From positions 62,001-126,000 of the forward strand of contig NZ_CANNBM010000003.1 in NCBI RefSeq assembly GCF_947502895.1: a DNA stretch of 64,000 bases, in the 5' to 3' direction. A model generated the notes under the pieces. That model saw only the letters and a program-made list of their open reading frames with translations. It did not search any database and was not told the origin of the DNA. The DNA comes from an uncultured Sulfitobacter sp. (GTDB taxonomy: Bacteria; Pseudomonadota; Alphaproteobacteria; Rhodobacterales; Rhodobacteraceae). This document shows, piece by piece, positions 8,747-16,007 of this stretch (positions are counted from its first letter, which is position 1; each line of letters begins with the position of its first letter). A program made the translations under genes and the position numbers.

Positions 8747-9065
8747 CGGATGGCTCCCTGAATGGAGTGAACTCAATGACGCATGTTTCGCACAGGTCCA
8801 TATTTCGGGAAATACAGCATAAAGCAGGTATTCAGCATTGAAGAAGGCATACCGGCATGCCAAATATATCGAGCGGCGCAGCAAATTCTGCACGTGGGGC
8901 TTAGTAACTCCAATAGCACACAGGCCGGTCAGGATTTTTCTTGGCCGGGTGGCCACCATACATGTCCAGGGCTCGCCTAAAAATGGTGGCGTCCTGTGCT
9001 GTGTGCAGGATTACTAACACCCGGCTCTATGCCGGTCAGCCTCTCAACACGATGGAGGCTCCGCG
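8747..9065. promoter_or_regulatory. Divergent intergenic region with inverted repeats and lux-box-like palindrome
   Basis: No convincing gene. Three inverted repeats are packed before the LuxR-type gene. GCCACCAT/ATGGTGGC sits at 8952-8959 and 8983-8990. TCCTG-N9-CAGGA at 8992-9010 resembles a lux box but has 9 instead of 10 central bases. CCGGC/GCCGG lies at 9021-9025 and 9031-9035. The proximity to a LuxR-type HTH gene makes autoregulation plausible. Confidence 0.4.
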
Positions 9066-9479
9066 ATGTTCAATCAATTCAAATCACCAGTCCTGATGGA
9101 AGTGTCAGGCGACCCTTTGGCTATGCTCTCGCGTGTTACCTTCCCGGATCACGTCAAGATGCCTGCTTTTGATCAGTTCAATCAGCATCTCGTAAATAAC
9201 ATGACTTCCTTTAAAGCTGACAAAATCGGCTCTAAAGGAACCAATCAACAAATTGCTTCGGGCATCCATCTTCCTGCAAATGTAACCCTTGCACCACGAG
9301 AGAAAGATGTTCTCTTGTGGGCAGCAAACGGGAAATCCGCTTGGGAGACCGCAATTCTGCTTGAGTTGACGGAAAACACGATCAAATTCTACATCAGAAA
9401 TGCGTGTTCCCGTTTGGGTGCCCAAAACAAAACCCACGCAGTTGCTATCTGCGTAGCCCATGACCTGCTGAAGAATTGA
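9066..9479 (+). CDS. LuxR/GerE-type HTH protein lacking an autoinducer-binding domain
   Basis: 137 residues; the start is supported by GGAGG twelve bases upstream. Residues about 75-135 ('LAPREKDVLLWAANGKSAWETAILLELTENTIKFYIRNACSRLGAQNKTHAVA') are a complete GerE helix-turn-helix, closest in style to the C-terminal half of acyl-homoserine-lactone receptors ('TPREREVLRWAAEGKTAWEIS'). The first 70 residues are too short for an autoinducer-binding domain and are not recognised. It probably acts as a DNA-binding regulator without bound signal, perhaps a shortened quorum-sensing receptor that could compete with or heterodimerise with host LuxR proteins. That is inference. It faces a region with a lux-box-like palindrome at 8992-9010. 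Confidence 0.85.
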   Translation: MFNQFKSPVLMEVSGDPLAMLSRVTFPDHVKMPAFDQFNQHLVNNMTSFKADKIGSKGTNQQIASGIHLPANVTLAPREKDVLLWAANGKSAWETAILLELTENTIKFYIRNACSRLGAQNKTHAVAICVAHDLLKN

Positions 9480-9481
9480 TA

Positions 9482-9522
9482 AGTCCGAACATCACGGCAC
9501 AACGTCCATTGATGTTCGGACT
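9482..9522. terminator. Bidirectional terminator between LuxR-type and RHH genes
   Basis: AGTCCGAACATCA (9482-9494) and TGATGTTCGGACT (9510-9522) form a perfect 13-bp stem with a 15-base loop, followed on the plus strand by ATTATTTTAA. It lies between the two convergent stop codons, so it can end both transcripts. Confidence 0.75.
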
Positions 9523-9528
9523 ATTATT

Positions 9529-9687
9529 TTAAGTCTTCTGAGCGAGGCATTCTGCTAAAAGCCGCCGGATCATCTCCGGGCGCGTTGGCAGATCAGGCTC
9601 TGATCGCCTTCTATCATCAAGTGCCTCAATCATATCGCGTGAAAGGCGTAGTGTTAGCGCCTCAGTATCTTTTTTTGGGGGTGCCAT
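9529..9687 (-). CDS. 52-residue ribbon-helix-helix (CopG/Arc-type) protein
   Basis: A short gene read from ATG 9687 with AAGGAAA five bases upstream, ending at TAA 9529-9531. The product begins MAPPKKDTEALTLRLSRDM and continues with 'IEALDDRRRSEPDLPTRPEMIRRLLAECL'. That gives the beta strand (ALTLRLS) followed by two helices with a Pro-bounded turn, as in CopG/Arc DNA-binding dimers. Such proteins commonly repress their own promoter or act as antitoxins. A perfect palindrome TGATGT-TG-ACATCA (9705-9718) sits 18 bases upstream of its start and overlaps the predicted -35 of the divergent 9807 gene. It is therefore a plausible regulator of both. No obvious toxin partner is adjacent. Confidence 0.75.
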   Translation of the reverse strand: MAPPKKDTEALTLRLSRDMIEALDDRRRSEPDLPTRPEMIRRLLAECLAQKT

Positions 9688-9704
9688 AGCATTTCCTTAC
9701 ATTT

Positions 9705-9738
9705 TGATGTTGACATCATAATGGTGTAATGGCATATT
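9705..9738 (+). promoter_or_regulatory. Divergent promoter with RHH-type palindromic operator
   Basis: TTGACA at 9710-9715 (a perfect -35 hexamer) is separated by 17 bases from CATATT at 9733-9738, which fits a sigma-70 promoter for the 9807 gene. The palindrome TGATGT-TG-ACATCA (9705-9718) covers the -35. A TAATGG repeat (9719-9724, 9728-9733, after CA and G) lies in the spacer. The arrangement suggests repression by the adjacent ribbon-helix-helix protein. Confidence 0.5.
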
Positions 9739-9806
9739 GATCGAACGAAAGCAAGGGTTCCCGCCCTCGCCTCCGTCCTAATCAATTAGATCCTTAGGAG
9801 ATCATC

Positions 9807-10325
9807 ATGACTGACTATTACAATATCACGCAAGTCGCGACGCTTAAAGCCGACTATCCAAATTATCCAACTCCAATTGCCAGTGCGTTTGCCGCTTTGC
9901 TTCCGGCCCTTGCCCGTCATATCGAAGCTGAACGCGAGATCGAAGAAGTCGATATCTGGGACCCTGCGTTCCGCGCTTGGCTGACCGATGCGGAAGTGGC
10001 TTTCACGGATGTTACAACACATTTGTCCACCATCGCGTCTCTTGAACTGACATGCGCCCACGACAAACCGCTCAAGCGCATGTCGTTGCTGGTTAATTCT
10101 CTGATCCGCTCTGAAGAACCAGATAACTTTATGTTTATTTATGGTTTGAGGCCGCACTTCGAGGATCTGTTTCAATGTGAAGGCAGCGGTCCAGCTGTGC
10201 GCGATCGCAACGTGATGCTTGGGCAGGCGCTGGCACATATCGACGCCATGGCGACGCTGCTGACCTACGATGGATGTGCTGGAGTAGAGGCCGACGATTC
10301 AATCGACCCGCCGGCTCTTACCTAA
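9807..10325 (+). CDS. Hypothetical protein of the mobile element, 172 residues
   Basis: Starts at ATG 9807 with a good site (TTAGGAGATCATC). The product is acidic, soluble and helical, with no signal peptide, cysteine cluster or recognisable catalytic motif. It begins 'MTDYYNITQVATLKADYPN' and contains 'LARHIEAEREIEEVDIWDPAFRAWL', which could be a coiled helical hairpin. It is preceded by a canonical promoter (9710-9738) and the divergent ribbon-helix-helix gene. An 8-bp hairpin at 10333-10354 follows its stop. It heads a same-strand series with the zinc-ribbon/GIY-YIG gene and the AAA+/M41 gene. I do not recognise the family and assign no function. Confidence 0.65.
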   Translation: MTDYYNITQVATLKADYPNYPTPIASAFAALLPALARHIEAEREIEEVDIWDPAFRAWLTDAEVAFTDVTTHLSTIASLELTCAHDKPLKRMSLLVNSLIRSEEPDNFMFIYGLRPHFEDLFQCEGSGPAVRDRNVMLGQALAHIDAMATLLTYDGCAGVEADDSIDPPALT

Positions 10326-10332
10326 GCCTTTA

Positions 10333-10354
10333 GTCTGGCCGCAACAGGCCAGAC
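10333..10354 (+). terminator. Perfect hairpin after the 172-residue gene
   Basis: GTCTGGCC (10333-10340) and GGCCAGAC (10347-10354) form an 8-bp GC-rich stem with a 6-base loop, seven bases after the stop codon. No T tract follows, so it may be a pause or RNA-stability hairpin rather than a full terminator. Confidence 0.45.
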
Positions 10355-10457
10355 CATCTCCCACCAAATACGCATCTTAGCTGATCCCGCCTGATCATTT
10401 CAGGTGCCCCGTTTTGATGACGTTAATCTTTTTTGAATCCTTACGGAGGACTTTCTC

Positions 10458-11417
10458 ATGAACACGTTTAACCCACCAAATAATATGACAATCGCTGACT
10501 TTCCTTTTCCGATCCACACCGGCGCTATCAAGCCGAAGTGGGCCGAGGAGGCACAGAAGAAAGGGTATAACATCTTAGCCCGCATCGTTGACCGCATGCA
10601 TCTTGCACTTCAATGCAAGCTCTGTGGCGGCATCAGCAAGGTCCGCCATTATACGCTGACCAGTGCCAATCCGCTCTGCTCTCACTGCATCGAACAGGTT
10701 TGGCAGGTCGACGCAGTCGCTGCCGGACTGGAGTTCATCAAGCGTGACCCCGCACGCCGCAACTACGCTTTCTACCGAATGCCCTGCGGTCACGAAATTA
10801 GTCGCCAGTTTGAATTGATTAAGCGGGTCGCTGCAGGCGAAACTGGTCTACGTTGCGAGACCTGCCGTGCGGCAATGGAGGTGTCAGAGGCCGCCGCGCT
10901 CGGGTGGGATCTTATCGGCCCTGACAGTGAGGGCGATCCCAATTACCGTATTTTCCAGCACGCCGAATGTGGCCACACGCAACGGATCGCGCGGGCCAAC
11001 ATCCAGACGCAGCGATTTTCCTGTGGCGGATGCGGCATTGATTGGCCTGCGGCGCCGAGCTTTATCTATCTGATGCGGTTCATCAGTGCGACAGGCCGCG
11101 AGCTGATCAAAGCAGGTTTCTCACGCAATCCGACAAGCCGCATGCATCATCAACTGGTGGTCGGTCAGGAAATGCCCTGCGAGATTTTGCGCACCGTTGC
11201 AGTCCCGACAGGACGACAGGCACTCTGCATCGAGAAAGGCTTGCATAAAATGCTGCAGCTCAATCATCCCGAGTGCATTGTTGATCCAGCGTCATATCGC
11301 GGTCAGATCCGCGTTGCGTCAGAGATCTACGACGCTTCTTTGACACCAACAATCCTTGGCCATCTCGATGACATCGAGGCAGAACTCGGAACCAATGTCG
11401 AGTGTCGCGCCGCGTAG
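10458..11417 (+). CDS. Zinc-ribbon repeat protein with C-terminal GIY-YIG-type nuclease domain
   Basis: 319 residues, start supported by TACGGAGGACTTTCTC. The N-terminal two thirds carry three successive zinc-knuckle units: 'CKLCGG...CSHC', then 'CGH...CETC', then 'CGH...CGGC'. The last two are clear repeats of one another ('YRMPCGHEISRQFELIKR', 'FQHAECGHTQRIARANIQ'). From about residue 200, 'SFIYLMRFISATGRELIKAGFSRNPTSRMHHQ' with a later 'IEKGLHKML' matches the GIY-YIG/T5orf172 pattern: IYL for GIY, IKAGFS for YIG, a downstream Arg, and Glu as metal ligand. It would bind nucleic acid through the ribbons and cut it. Whether the nuclease is active is not known, because the usual Y-I-G is A-G-F here. 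An 85-base gap, with no terminator visible, separates it from the AAA+/M41 gene. Confidence 0.75.
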   Translation: MNTFNPPNNMTIADFPFPIHTGAIKPKWAEEAQKKGYNILARIVDRMHLALQCKLCGGISKVRHYTLTSANPLCSHCIEQVWQVDAVAAGLEFIKRDPARRNYAFYRMPCGHEISRQFELIKRVAAGETGLRCETCRAAMEVSEAAALGWDLIGPDSEGDPNYRIFQHAECGHTQRIARANIQTQRFSCGGCGIDWPAAPSFIYLMRFISATGRELIKAGFSRNPTSRMHHQLVVGQEMPCEILRTVAVPTGRQALCIEKGLHKMLQLNHPECIVDPASYRGQIRVASEIYDASLTPTILGHLDDIEAELGTNVECRAA

Positions 11418-11502
11418 CGCCCCCGCCAGCACACACATCCTTCGCTTCGGGCATCGCTTCCGAGGCGTCCCAATTCACCCATTCATTAGGGAGGGCGCAG
11501 CT

Positions 11503-13617
11503 ATGCCCCACACTACATTCACCCCACCCGCCTGGTCCGCATTTGCACATGCCGCCGTCGAAAACCTACGCCGCCACCACGGCGTCCCAGCACTTTACAG
11601 TGCCGACGCCGCTCATAAGATGGAGCCCGTCACGGATCTCGATGAGCTTTTTGCCCGCTTCGACGACCGTAATGAGGCCGAGACAATGGCGGAATGCACA
11701 AGCCTACCATCTCGCTATGTGCCTGCGCGCCAGCTTCTGACTGCAATCCGACTTGCCGCAAGCTTTGGCGGGACAGATGCATATGAGGCCAGCCGTCTAA
11801 GTGGCGCGCTGACCGTTATCGGCGATATCGCTCCGTCCGATATCCACATCATACGTGAAACTTTGAAAGCGGGATTCCCGCATGCAAACTGGAAAATAGT
11901 CTCACCCGACATCGTAGACGGCAGAGTCGGAAAAGCTGCACAGGATCGCTTTGATATAGCTATAGAAGATTGCATTGATCGCATCGAACCCGTGCTGATC
12001 TTGCAGTCACATGGTGTCTCACTACCCCGTCATCTTGAAGCCATCGCTCCTCAGATACTGCCACTCGCACCGCCTTCGCGTGACATTCTCTCAGCCTATA
12101 TTCTTGCTGGTCATCTATGTGACCAAGTCCCAAATGCCGAAACGCTGTATCGCGCTTTGCCCGACGATAGTGATCTCTTTGAGTTGAGCACACTTGACGT
12201 CTGTGCCGCTCTGCGGGCGCCGACTCCGCGTATCGTCCTTCAGCGTCTCAGTGCCATCATCAGCACTAACGTGAAAGCCGCAGGGCCGCGTTTGGTAGAT
12301 TTTGGCGGCGATAGCCCTGCCCTTATCGCTGCGCGCCGGATCGTCGATGACCTTTTGCTGTGGCAGCAGGGCAAAGCAGCGTGGAACGAGATCAGCCGCT
12401 CGATGCTCCTTTATGGCCCACCTGGCACTGGAAAGACGTTCCTCGCGCGCGCCATTGCGAACAGCGCGGGGATCAAGGCGGTAAATGCCAGTTTTTCGGA
12501 ATGGCAGGCTCGGGGCCATTTGGGCGAGATGCTCAGCGCGATGCAGCAGTCCTTTGCAGAGGCACGGCAGCTTGCACCCTGTGTGCTCGTTATTGACGAG
12601 ATCGACGCGGTGGGATCACGCAGCGACACTGATCGGCATGCCTCAAATTATCGGACTCAGGTCATCAACGGTTTTCTTGGCGAGATGGACGCAATCGCCA
12701 AAAACGAGGGCGTGGTTGTGATTGGCACCTGCAATCACCCTGAGCGGATGGACCCTGCTGTGATCCGCGCGGGCCGTATGGACATCAAAATCCATGTGGC
12801 GCTGCCCGACGCAGAAGCAGTCCTTGCTATCCTACGTCATCATCTGTGCGAAGATATTGCTGATGGAGAATTGGTGATACTATCCCATCTCGCCGTGGGC
12901 CGGAGCGCGGCGGATATCGATGCTGCAATCCGTGCTGCAAGGTCAGACGCGCGGCACACACGCGAACTTCTGAATACCGATATGCTGCGTAAAAAGATGG
13001 GGATTGTGTCCAATGACGCGGACGAAAAAGTGCTCTGGCGAATTGCGATCCATGAAGCAGGGCATGCCGTTGCAAGCGCCGCGCTTGGGCTTGGCGCGAT
13101 CCAAAGCATCTCCATCACAACCAACGGAGGCGAAATCCAACGCCGCATTCAGCCGAATGAAAGCCTATTGTCTGACATCGAGGCCGAGATCATCTACTCC
13201 CTCGCTGGTCGTGCCGCAGAGCGGCTGGTTCTGGGGGAAGTCTCCGCCGGTGCGGGAGGACAAGACGCGTCCGACCTCGCTTTGGCTACCCGTTGGGCCA
13301 TCCAGCTCGAAACAACCCTCGGCCTCGGACATGAAGGGCTGGTCTGGCACGCCAAACCAGAGGCCGTGCATTTGCATACCCCGGCGATACGCGACAGAGT
13401 AAGGCACCGTTTGACACGAGCGGAGCAACGGGCCAGTGCTCTATTGGCTCAGCATCGCAAAGTTCTGGAGGCATTGGCATACGATCTAGTCAAGCGACGT
13501 TCGATGCGTGCGCAGGACATACAGCACTGGCTGAAAAGCGTTAAAAACGACTTCGCTTTGAAAAACAGCGTGAGCGAAAACACCTTTGCAGATGCCGACC
13601 GAGATAAGCTCAACTAA
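11503..13617 (+). CDS. Soluble AAA+ ATPase fused to FtsH-like M41 zinc peptidase
   Basis: 704 residues from ATG 11503 (TAGGGAGGGCGCAGCT upstream); the frame is open back to 11356, but that would overlap the preceding gene. Residues 1-300 are a helical domain I do not recognise. The AAA+ core has Walker A GPPGTGKT (305-312), Walker B VLVIDEID (361-368) and the arginine-finger region 'RMDPAVIRAGRMD'. The protease domain has HEAGH (517-521) and the third zinc ligand in 'DASDLALAT' (Asp591), as in FtsH. Unlike FtsH there is no transmembrane segment. The pore-loop position held by FVG in FtsH reads QARG here, a variant I associate with an FtsH-related family found in alphaproteobacterial islands. 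It should unfold and degrade proteins in the cytoplasm; substrates are unknown. Confidence 0.88.
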   Translation: MPHTTFTPPAWSAFAHAAVENLRRHHGVPALYSADAAHKMEPVTDLDELFARFDDRNEAETMAECTSLPSRYVPARQLLTAIRLAASFGGTDAYEASRLSGALTVIGDIAPSDIHIIRETLKAGFPHANWKIVSPDIVDGRVGKAAQDRFDIAIEDCIDRIEPVLILQSHGVSLPRHLEAIAPQILPLAPPSRDILSAYILAGHLCDQVPNAETLYRALPDDSDLFELSTLDVCAALRAPTPRIVLQRLSAIISTNVKAAGPRLVDFGGDSPALIAARRIVDDLLLWQQGKAAWNEISRSMLLYGPPGTGKTFLARAIANSAGIKAVNASFSEWQARGHLGEMLSAMQQSFAEARQLAPCVLVIDEIDAVGSRSDTDRHASNYRTQVINGFLGEMDAIAKNEGVVVIGTCNHPERMDPAVIRAGRMDIKIHVALPDAEAVLAILRHHLCEDIADGELVILSHLAVGRSAADIDAAIRAARSDARHTRELLNTDMLRKKMGIVSNDADEKVLWRIAIHEAGHAVASAALGLGAIQSISITTNGGEIQRRIQPNESLLSDIEAEIIYSLAGRAAERLVLGEVSAGAGGQDASDLALATRWAIQLETTLGLGHEGLVWHAKPEAVHLHTPAIRDRVRHRLTRAEQRASALLAQHRKVLEALAYDLVKRRSMRAQDIQHWLKSVKNDFALKNSVSENTFADADRDKLN

Positions 13618-13627
13618 AGCCAGATAA

Positions 13628-13657
13628 TACCCGCGCCGACTGAGGTTGGTGCGGGTA
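13628..13657 (+). terminator. Terminator-like hairpin after AAA+/M41 gene
   Basis: TACCCGCGCC (13628-13637) pairs with GGTGCGGGTA (13648-13657), a 10-bp stem with one G-T pair and a 10-base loop, eleven bases after the stop codon. Only a weak T-rich tail (GGTCTTCATATT) follows. Confidence 0.6.
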
Positions 13658-14145
13658 GGTCTTCATATTGCCTGTTGAGTTCATTGCGCTGGACAGGAGC
13701 GATATAGGATTTGCGTTTGTCTGGGTTAGTGGCCTGCGTATTTTGCCCTTTCCTGGGTCATTCTATTTTTAGGTTTTTGAGTTTTTAGTTCTTTATGGGC
13801 AAGTTTGATTTGATTTTTGAAGGAATAATGAGGTTCAGTGTTTTTGGTTTCTTTGTTTTTTTGGGGGGAGGAATAATATGGATTTTCAAGGTTTCTTTGT
13901 TTTTTCAGTTCCTTTGATTTTCTGATTGCTTTGTTCTCAATTCAAAATATGCGAAATACAATTTCCAATCCTCAGATAATCCACAACATTCGCGCATTTC
14001 CCAGCGATTCACGCCCAGTTGGGCGATCCAGTAGCCTTCCCTTACTTTATATTGATGATCAGAAGGCCGGACAAATTTTCGGCCACATTCACATCGATAT
14101 GCACCGCTCTGAGCACTCCTCTAAGCGGGTGGGAGAACTCGGCCA
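13658..14145. other. Non-coding T-rich stretch with imperfect tandem repeat and two tiny ORFs
   Basis: From 13761 to 13920 the plus strand is about 53% T with only 10 C in 160 bases, unlike anything else in the window. An imperfect tandem repeat is present: AGGAATAAT at 13821 and 13869, and GGTTTCTTTGTTTTTT at 13846-13861 and 13890-13905. Each copy contains an SD-like sequence and an ATG. ATG 13828 opens 29 codons ending at 13917, and can extend to ATG 13795 for 40. ATG 13878, six bases after GGAGG, opens 15 codons ending at 13925. Both peptides are very hydrophobic and share Gly-Phe-Phe-Val-Phe. This could be a duplicated leader or toxin-like peptide, or simply a low-complexity AT-rich spacer. 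Positions 13931-14145 show nothing further. Confidence 0.35.
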
Positions 14146-14478
14146 ATGGCACGAGACTGGGAAGGACATGCGCGTAACAAGGAGGTGCCGTTGGCGCCCC
14201 ATGTCCACCCATCTTCCGGAACACAGTCCGCGTCGATGCCCGGCAGCGCCTCTATTTTGCTCTCGCTCGTCAAATCGAACAAGCGGAAGAAATCGGAAAA
14301 CAATCAGACACAACAACTCGCGCGTATTCGCTCCAGCTTACGGACCGTCGCCATCCTTCTTGAGGCAAACCACGCATACCTCCCCCTTTTCCTGAGGCTG
14401 GAGCAGGAGTTGATAGCCGAACAGTCAAAGCACGACGCCATTGCACGCTCAAAGAAATATCTACCCCATCAACGTTGA
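14146..14478 (+). CDS. Hypothetical protein beside the integrase
   Basis: 110 residues from ATG 14146, with GGGAGAAC twelve bases upstream. The N-terminus 'MARDWEGHARNKEVPLAPHVHPSSG' is polar and Pro/His rich. The middle is basic ('LVKSNKRKKSENNQTQQLARIRSSL'). The C-terminus is helical and ends 'AIARSKKYLPHQR'. I have the impression of similar small proteins next to integrases in other Rhodobacteraceae islands, but cannot name a family. No membrane segment or cysteine. It is convergent with the integrase, with a 44-base gap. Longer or alternative frames in this area (for example from 13931) lack a start site and read as non-coding. Confidence 0.5.
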   Translation: MARDWEGHARNKEVPLAPHVHPSSGTQSASMPGSASILLSLVKSNKRKKSENNQTQQLARIRSSLRTVAILLEANHAYLPLFLRLEQELIAEQSKHDAIARSKKYLPHQR

Positions 14479-14522
14479 CTACTTCGCTTTACAGCCCTCG
14501 CACCACGACCGTGAAAGCATCA

Positions 14523-15857
14523 TCACTTCAGGTGTGCGGGCACGCGGAGCATGACCTTCTGCACAATCAAAAGCCGATCAGCCAACGGCATATCATCACC
14601 ATAAACCTCCCGCCCTCGCCGTTCTTTGACCGAATGGCCCATCAACTCCCCGCGATCATCCGTATCATAGCCTGCCTTCTTCATGCGGCTTTCCCAAGTG
14701 TGCCTTGTTCCACCGATTGTAACTCCCGCAGGGAGCAGATCATTTGCACGCAGATATTTGTTCACAGCAGCGCTGTAGCTCGCCTTATTTCTGTATCGCG
14801 GAAAGCCGTTGGGATGACGTAACGCCGCCGCCAATGCGACCCCGACAAGTGGAATTTTCCGGTGCGACGCGGTGTTCTTCACTTCGCGGCGTTCTTCGGG
14901 ATCATCCGCCAGCTCATTTTCGACGCTGAGGTGCGGGATCGGATCATCAAGGCAAATCGCTGAGCCCGGCAAGTTGTAGATTTCGTTTTGGCGACACCCA
15001 GTCTCAACCGAGATAAGCAAAATGTCACGTGCCTCGTCGTTCAGGCCGTCAAGAGCGCCCTCTACAAACCACTTGTCAACGATCCAATCGACAGGCACTT
15101 CATTTTTGCGGGATTTCTTTGCATGTCGGTCGCGGATAGCAACCCCAGCATAGGGCCGTGGGGGATCCTCATGCTCAAGGTCTTCGTAGAAGCGCGACAG
15201 CATGCCGGACATGTAGTGGAAATCCTTGTTCGCCGTGTCCGCCGACTGGCCTTCGCGCATGATCCGGGCCTGCCACCACTTTTTATGGGCCCGCGCTTCT
15301 GCCGACCCGACTGTGACCACTTCCAGATCCTTCCCGAGCGCCGCAATGAGGTTGTTCACAGCGCGAGCGCGGGGCGAGCGCCACAGTCTCATCTGCTCGC
15401 TGTTTTTGAACCGGTTGTCCTGCGTCGCAAGCACTTCGTCATGCTCCATCAAACTGGACAACTTCAGTTTCGGCGCCTGAACAGCTCCGAGAAGTGCTGA
15501 CGCCACACTCTCATCAGGCTCGCCATCGCTACGTTGCGAGGCTTCGACCCGCTGCAGAATTTCTTCCAGCGGTGCCTGCTCGACCTTGTCGATGGTCAGA
15601 AACTGAAACCCTCGGATTGCCGCAAGCTGCTGCGCCGCCCGAAATTTCTCGGACGCATCGCCGTCCCTGCCCGCCAGCCGTGCCTCCCAGCCTTCAATAT
15701 AATTGAGCCAGACACCTGCAGATTTCTGAACCGCGACACTGTAGGAATCCGTCGACAGGCTGTCCCAGATAACGGCACGTTCCTCGACGGAAGCGAAGCG
15801 GGCCGGAACCCGTCTCTTGAGATACCACGTCTTTCCTCGCAGGACAGGTTTTGACAT
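14523..15857 (-). CDS. Tyrosine site-specific integrase of the element
   Basis: 444 residues. The N-terminal 'MSKPVLRGKTWYLKRRVPARFASVEER' is the strand-rich arm-binding start typical of alphaproteobacterial phage/island integrases (DUF6538-like). The catalytic domain shows Arg I in 'ETGCRQNEIYNL', the box II region 'GGTRHTWESRMKKAGY', 'LMGHS' for the second His, and 'RGREVYGD' with the likely nucleophile Tyr. In box II the usual HxxR histidine is replaced by Gly (GGTR) while the Arg is kept. It would catalyse integration into and excision from the tRNA-Ser 3' end, which lies 151 bases from its start codon. Repeats at 15889-15921 in its upstream region may be arm-type sites. Confidence 0.9.
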   Translation of the reverse strand: MSKPVLRGKTWYLKRRVPARFASVEERAVIWDSLSTDSYSVAVQKSAGVWLNYIEGWEARLAGRDGDASEKFRAAQQLAAIRGFQFLTIDKVEQAPLEEILQRVEASQRSDGEPDESVASALLGAVQAPKLKLSSLMEHDEVLATQDNRFKNSEQMRLWRSPRARAVNNLIAALGKDLEVVTVGSAEARAHKKWWQARIMREGQSADTANKDFHYMSGMLSRFYEDLEHEDPPRPYAGVAIRDRHAKKSRKNEVPVDWIVDKWFVEGALDGLNDEARDILLISVETGCRQNEIYNLPGSAICLDDPIPHLSVENELADDPEERREVKNTASHRKIPLVGVALAAALRHPNGFPRYRNKASYSAAVNKYLRANDLLPAGVTIGGTRHTWESRMKKAGYDTDDRGELMGHSVKERRGREVYGDDMPLADRLLIVQKVMLRVPAHLK

Positions 15858-15888
15858 ATCTGCGCCCCCCCCTCAATATGCACGCTGT

Positions 15889-15921
15889 GTAGCAAAATGT
15901 GGTGCAGAAGGGGTAGCAAAA
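15889..15921. repeat. Direct repeats, possible integrase arm sites
   Basis: GTAGCAAAA occurs at 15889-15897 and 15913-15921, 24 bases apart, between the integrase start and the tRNA-Ser 3' end. Short direct repeats in this position are typical of arm-type binding sites for tyrosine integrases; they also lie where the integrase promoter should be. Confidence 0.4.
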
Positions 15922-16007
15922 CAAGATGAGGGGGAAGTTGCTTCTCAGAAAATCACTATCAAGTCCATGATTTTAAATGATATTTAAATTTATTTCGTCA
16001 AGATTAA

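Noticed and set aside
13931..14395. 154-codon plus-strand frame near the integrase
   Set aside because: No ribosome site, and composition differs from the 14146-14478 gene, which has one.
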